Source: Synaphobranchus kaupii (taxonomy: Eukaryota > Chordata > Actinopteri > Anguilliformes > Synaphobranchidae). From it: a stretch of DNA of 64,000 nucleotides. The stretch lies in NCBI GenBank assembly GCA_029718625.1, contig CM056395.1:21044246-21108245 (forward strand), in the 5' to 3' direction. Positions within the stretch are counted from its first letter, which is position 1. Each line of letters starts with the position of its first letter. The notes beneath the pieces were generated by a model, which was given only the letters and a program-made list of their open reading frames with translations, searched no databases and was not told where the DNA came from. The position numbers were made by a program, and so were the translations under genes. This document shows positions 63,101-64,000 of the stretch, piece by piece.

Positions 63101-63935
63101 CACTCCGCAGTGTGACGAACCCGTCGGTCCCTAGTCAACTTTTAAGTTGAGCGCCCTACTGGCCTCTTTCTACGTTTTGATTTTCATTTGCCCATGGGTG
63201 GGAGCAGCATACAGCCTCCACAGTTTGAATCACTCCGCAGAGTGACGAACCCGTCGGTCCCTAGTCAAACTTGTAAATTGAGCGCCTTACTGGCCTCTTC
63301 TTTCACCCCACTATACAGAATAAAAGAAATAAAATTAAAATAATAGATAAAACAGCTTTAAAAAGATAAATAAGCTTAAAAATAAATCAATTAGACTAGT
63401 ACATGGTAATAAAAATAAATAAAAATAAAAAAAAGACATGTAAACATCTAGCCAGGTGAGGGATGTACATACAAAAGGCCACACAATCGAATACACCATT
63501 AAATACATTAAATACACTATGAAAATGCACCTATTTTAGCACTGTCATGTCAGGGTAAAAGTGTAAAACTATATTTGTTCTGTCTACTCTGTACCTCTTG
63601 AATCGCGTGACATTGTCCTCAGCTCTGGGTTCATGTTGCACTCTCCTGTGCTCTGGGGTCATGTGACACTGTCCTCAGCTTTGGGGTCATGTGACACTGT
63701 CCTGTGCTCAACACTGGTAGTTAAGTCAGTGTGTGTACTGAATTTCGGTGCGGGCGTCCGTGCGCTCTCTCACCCAGACGAATTTGCGCGGGCCGTTTAC
63801 GTGGCGACGGGAATGAAGCTCACCCGCCACCTGGTGAACACCGTCTTCAAGATCTTCGACGTGGACCACGACGACCAGCTGAGCCACAAGGAGTTCATCG
63901 GCATTATGAAGGACCGTCTGCACCGTGGCACAAGG
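36118..63935 (+). CDS. micu3: Mitochondrial calcium uptake family member 3 (13 exons, 3' end outside window)
   Basis: An EF-hand regulator of the mitochondrial calcium uniporter. In mammals it pairs with MICU1 in the intermembrane space and enhances Ca2+ uptake, mainly in neurons. Thirteen exons (1404 bases) join in frame to 468 residues. Residues 1-40 are basic and targeting-like, and about 42-59 is a hydrophobic segment. The first canonical EF-hand loop is 206-217 (DADGNQMVDKRE) and the second 443-454 (DVDHDDQLSHKE). Conserved blocks include TPPVWKG, SKLFRNL, LLVHFFGKKGKAEL, FMDNLQTEVLEIEF and FQFLNNLEDFAIA. The N-terminus is shorter than in human MICU3 (530 aa). Introns range from 194 bases to 7.8 kb. 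About 20 C-terminal residues remain beyond 64000. The a/b paralogue is not determined. Confidence 0.95.
40206..40443. mobile_element. 238-bp MITE in micu3 intron 1
   Basis: The left end CAGACCTGGGTTCAAATAGT is inverted at the right end (ACTATTTGAACCCAGGTCTG), and the inverted homology runs about 45 bp inward. A GTGAT direct repeat flanks both ends (40201-40205 and 40444-40448), a likely 5-bp target-site duplication. Such CAGACCTGGGTTCAAATA elements are common in fishes. No transposase is present. Confidence 0.85.
40848..41190. repeat. Poly(G) tracts and GT microsatellite in micu3 intron 1
   Basis: G homopolymers lie at about 40848-40857, 40993-41002 and 41177-41190. The last directly follows a GT run (41139-41174), giving a compound GT-G tract. 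Confidence 0.9.
41395..43335. repeat. Minisatellite, 45-bp unit, about 43 copies, in micu3 intron 1
   Basis: The unit carries CTGCAGTCTTTACTGCACCA, then TCTCTATCTCTACTATTCAC, then CTCNA, with a strict 45-bp period. Because 45 is a multiple of 3, long frames stay open on both strands (661 and 642 codons). They are 15-residue repeats without unique domains. The first part shows a higher-order period of 225 bp (five units): the CCTCG, GCAGTATTT and TACGGCACC variants each recur 225 bp apart. Confidence 0.97.
43596..43627. repeat. CT microsatellite
   Basis: A run of about 16 CT dinucleotides followed by a short C tract, within micu3 intron 1. Confidence 0.95.
44236..44383 (+). CDS. micu3: micu3 exon 2
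   Basis: The acceptor is CCACTGCAG|GCCCAG and the donor AAGA|GTACGT. It encodes residues 91-139, including DLEDSDVRMSS, HRFRMFSSVEYEGQLYMTP and NFIESVTMSEPK. These match the conserved start of the MICU core. Confidence 0.95.
44579..44597. repeat. Poly(C) tract in micu3 intron 2
   Basis: A C homopolymer of about 19 bases, roughly 195 bases after exon 2. Confidence 0.95.
45899..45930 (+). CDS. micu3: micu3 exon 3 (32-bp microexon)
   Basis: The acceptor is TTTTCCCCCCAG|ATAAG and the donor AACAG|GTTTGA. It encodes KKSWRSLTKQ, matching the KTWKSLSKQ segment of MICU3. It is identified by frame continuity (phase 1 in, phase 0 out) as much as by sequence. Confidence 0.9.
46125..46203 (+). CDS. micu3: micu3 exon 4
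   Basis: The acceptor is TTTTTATTCAG|GAGCTT and the donor AAAGGG|GTATTC. It encodes ELEKILSDTPPVWKGTSKLF and RNLRER, a highly conserved MICU block. Confidence 0.95.
46887..47158. mobile_element. TIR element with GTGTCCGAATCA ends
   Basis: GTGTCCGAATCA at 46887-46898 is matched by TGATTCGGACA at 47148-47158. The interior carries repeated words such as AGTATGCTAG and ACTGTATAC that also pair across the centre. It is about 270 bp, non-coding, and lies in micu3 intron 4. A longer element at 51843-52351 shares the same terminal word. Confidence 0.6.
49247..49294 (+). CDS. micu3: micu3 exon 5
   Basis: The acceptor is CTCCTTTTCAG|GCATC and the donor ACAA|GTGAGT. This 48-base exon encodes IIAYTEYLFLLCILT, the helix leading to the first EF-hand. 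Confidence 0.95.
50002..51021. mobile_element. piggyBac-like non-autonomous element with TTAA target sites
   Basis: The left end CCCTTGCATTATGTT is inverted at the right end (AACATAATACAAGGG), and TTAA flanks both ends (49998-50001 and 51022-51025). Subterminal GGTCAAATTGACCC palindromes occur on each side. TTAA targets and CCC...GGG termini fit the piggyBac superfamily. No transposase frame is present. A second TTAA element is nested inside. It lies in micu3 intron 5, ending about 140 bases before exon 6. Confidence 0.75.
50224..50721. mobile_element. Nested 498-bp TTAA-flanked TIR element
   Basis: The left end AGGGATAGTTCGGAATTTTG is inverted at the right end (CAAAATTCCGAACTATCCCT), with TTAA on each side (50220-50223, 50722-50725). 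A second internal inverted pair (ACCCAAAGCAAATAAAATAC near 50264 and its partner near 50505) makes a complex fold. It is non-coding and of the piggyBac or Kolobok type by target site. It interrupts the 50002-51021 element. Confidence 0.85.
51077..51118. repeat. ATT trinucleotide microsatellite
   Basis: About 14 ATT repeats ending 46 bases before the exon 6 acceptor of micu3, within the usual branch-point and polypyrimidine neighbourhood. Confidence 0.95.
51165..51247 (+). CDS. micu3: micu3 exon 6 (first EF-hand)
   Basis: The acceptor is TTCTCCCTCAG|AGCCTC and the donor GGTG|GTGGGT. It encodes PHAGFKIAFNMF and the loop DADGNQMVDKRE. Asp, Asp, Asn, Asp and Glu sit at loop positions 1, 3, 5, 9 and 12, so it is predicted to bind calcium. 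Confidence 0.96.
51521..51768. mobile_element. 248-bp TIR element in micu3 intron 6
   Basis: The left end ATAATTGAAGACCCTGGTGC, continuing CTAAAAGTACTGAAGTCACA, is inverted exactly at the right end (TGTGACTTCAGTACTTTTAG then CACCAGGGTCTTCAATTAT). Arms of about 40 bp are nearly perfect, so the copy looks young. The interior is AT-rich and non-coding. Confidence 0.85.
51843..52351. mobile_element. About 500-bp TIR element in micu3 intron 6
   Basis: GTGTCCGAATACGA at the left is matched by TCATATTCGGACAC at the right. The right subterminal part repeats GGACAGGG words. It is non-coding, ends about 70 bases before exon 7, and shares its terminal GTGTCCGAAT with the element in intron 4. Confidence 0.55.
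52420..52491 (+). CDS. micu3: micu3 exon 7
   Basis: The acceptor is CTCGTTCAG|CTACAG and the donor GCTG|GTAAGA. It encodes LQEIFRKKNEKRGRKGDAEK then SAQL, a strongly basic linker. A long G-rich tract starts nine bases after the exon end. Confidence 0.95.
52500..52563 (+). repeat. G-rich tract directly after the exon 7 donor
   Basis: A tract of about 64 bases, almost all G, with runs of 5 to more than 20 broken by A, C or CA. It starts nine bases after the exon 7 end in the sense strand. It has strong G-quadruplex potential in the pre-mRNA, and G runs near donors are known intronic splicing enhancers. Confidence 0.9.
53547..53588 (+). CDS. micu3: micu3 exon 8 (42 bp)
   Basis: The acceptor is CTGTGTGCAAG|AGTTTG and the donor CAGC|GTATGT. 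It encodes SLQLYGYQVAPGNS, matching the LQLYGYHSPTNS region of MICU3. The exact acceptor is set by reading frame: the AG two bases downstream would shift the frame. Confidence 0.88.
53885..53899. repeat. Poly(C) tract in micu3 intron 8
   Basis: A C homopolymer of about 15 bases with no other feature nearby. Confidence 0.9.
56055..56150 (+). CDS. micu3: micu3 exon 9
   Basis: The acceptor is CTTCTGCAG|GTTCTT and the donor CGAG|GTAGTC. It encodes VLKKEPQDFVPRSYWDILRR then GTSQALFSDLAE, and is phase 0 at both ends. Confidence 0.95.
58692..58713. repeat. AT microsatellite
   Basis: A short run of about 10 AT dinucleotides in an AT-rich part of micu3 intron 9. Confidence 0.85.
59794..59888 (+). 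CDS. micu3: micu3 exon 10
   Basis: The acceptor follows a C-rich tract (CCCCCCTCACAG|CGAGCC) and the donor is TACAG|GTGAGT. It encodes RAEENMMIDTTLLVHFFGKK then GKAELTFQDFY. It is shorter by two residues than the human RADDITSLVTDTT segment. A minisatellite carrying copies of its donor follows at once. Confidence 0.95.
59889..60190 (+). repeat. Minisatellite with 31-37-bp units copying the exon 10 donor
   Basis: Units read roughly GATGATATTTACAGGTAGGG then TGATATCATTT. The first copy, GATTTTTACAGGTAGGG at 59912, repeats the last 11 bases of exon 10 (GATTTTTACAG) plus a GT. The array therefore seems to have grown from the exon-intron junction. GT dinucleotides in a CAG|GTA context lie at 59923, 59954, 59990, 60026, 60057, 60088, 60119 and 60181. 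Confidence 0.9.
60655..60826 (+). CDS. micu3: micu3 exon 11
   Basis: The acceptor is an unusual C homopolymer followed by ACAG|ATTCATG, and the donor is GAAG|GTGTGT. It encodes FMDNLQTEVLEIEFLTYSKG, the EEDFARILLRYTNVEN block and the end VRHSIPDEK. This belongs to the second, degenerate EF-hand region of the MICU core. Confidence 0.96.
61929..62037 (+). CDS. micu3: micu3 exon 12
   Basis: The acceptor is a C homopolymer followed by TTGCAG|GGAATC, and the donor is CAAG|GTCTGT. It encodes GITFEEFRSFFQFLNNLEDF and AIAMQMYNFASRSIGQ. Confidence 0.96.
62092..62816. repeat. Minisatellite, 52-bp unit, about 14 copies
   Basis: The unit AGCTCTGTGTACCATAGAGG, then TTTATTCCTCTCACCTGACT, then GGAGCCTGTTAC is tandem in micu3 intron 12, starting 55 bases after exon 12. 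About ten copies are near-identical (AGCTC/AACTC variants). From about 62600 the copies diverge and carry indels, giving a young core with an old edge. Confidence 0.95.
62885..62990. repeat. Interspersed repeat fragment
   Basis: After an ATAAT-rich start, the words ACTTTATTTGTATAGCACCT, TTCATACATAAAATGCAGCC and CAAAGTGCTTCACAACAATA form a block I recognise as widespread in teleost genomes. I cannot name its family from sequence alone. Confidence 0.55.
63057..63310. repeat. Two-copy tandem duplication, 130-bp period
   Basis: TTTGCCCATGGGTGGGAGCA, then ACGAACCCGTCGGTCCCTAG and TTGAGCGCC occur twice, 130 bp apart. Copies differ by a few bases (CGCAGTGTG or CGCAGAGTG; CAACTTTTAAG or CAAACTTGTAAA). 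It lies in micu3 intron 12. Confidence 0.85.
63778..63935 (+). CDS. micu3: micu3 exon 13 (second canonical EF-hand)
   Basis: The acceptor is CTCTCTCACCCAG|ACGAA and the donor AAGG|GTACGA. It encodes EFARAVYVATGMKLTRHLVN, then KIFDVDHDDQLSHKEFIGIM and KDRLHRGTR. The loop residues Asp443, Asp445, Asp447 and Glu454 are intact. The remaining C-terminal exon lies beyond the window. Confidence 0.95.
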
Positions 63936-64000
63936 GTACGAGGGGTCAAGGGTCAAAGGGTCGGGACGGGGGGAAGGGGAGAGAGGCATTAGGGGTAGTA

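Noticed and set aside
63057..63310. A tRNA gene or tRNA-derived SINE, suggested by a GTTTGAATCAC word resembling a B box
   Set aside because: No matching A box at the right distance and no cloverleaf could be drawn. It is better described as a two-copy duplication.

Overview
This window looks like teleost nuclear DNA. It has large introns with GT...AG splice sites, long CA/GT microsatellites, many minisatellites, a tRNA-derived SINE with a TGTAA-type tail, several palindromic DNA-transposon remnants and a 500-base assembly gap. Nothing looks bacterial or viral. The SINE resembles the eel UnaSINE type, which weakly suggests an elopomorph, but related families occur elsewhere in fishes.

Two protein-coding genes can be supported, arranged head to head. 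The first is fgf20 on the minus strand. It has three coding exons between 33718 and 31496, is complete, and encodes 209 residues. It is a secreted growth factor of the FGF9/16/20 subfamily. The second is micu3 on the plus strand. Thirteen coding exons run from 36118 to 63935 and give 468 residues. It is a mitochondrial EF-hand regulator of the calcium uniporter, and its last roughly 20 residues lie beyond the window. FGF20 and MICU3 are also adjacent and divergent in human, so the pair is a conserved linkage. They share an intergenic region of about 2.4 kb but have unrelated functions.

Layout: 1-30 kb is a gene desert on the 3' side of fgf20, made of single-copy DNA broken by minisatellites (1.2-2.2, 13.7-14.0 and 16.7-17.6 kb), CA/GT tracts, a gap at 13171-13670, two SINE copies (one carrying a foldback element), a 700-bp TIR element with a nested palindrome, and several small MITEs. 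The stretch 30.8-34.1 kb is fgf20 with its probable 3' UTR and promoter. The stretch 34.1-36.1 kb is the shared intergenic DNA. From 36.1 to 64 kb lies micu3. Its introns hold a 1.9-kb array of a 45-bp unit, nested TTAA-flanked transposons, poly(C)/poly(G) tracts at splice sites, and minisatellites beside exons 10 and 12.

The most notable observations concern micu3 splicing. A minisatellite appears to have grown from the exon 10 splice donor and contains eight decoy donors. A G-run tract lies just after the exon 7 donor. Several acceptors use poly(C) tracts. No new coding system was found; the long open frames elsewhere are tandem-repeat artefacts.
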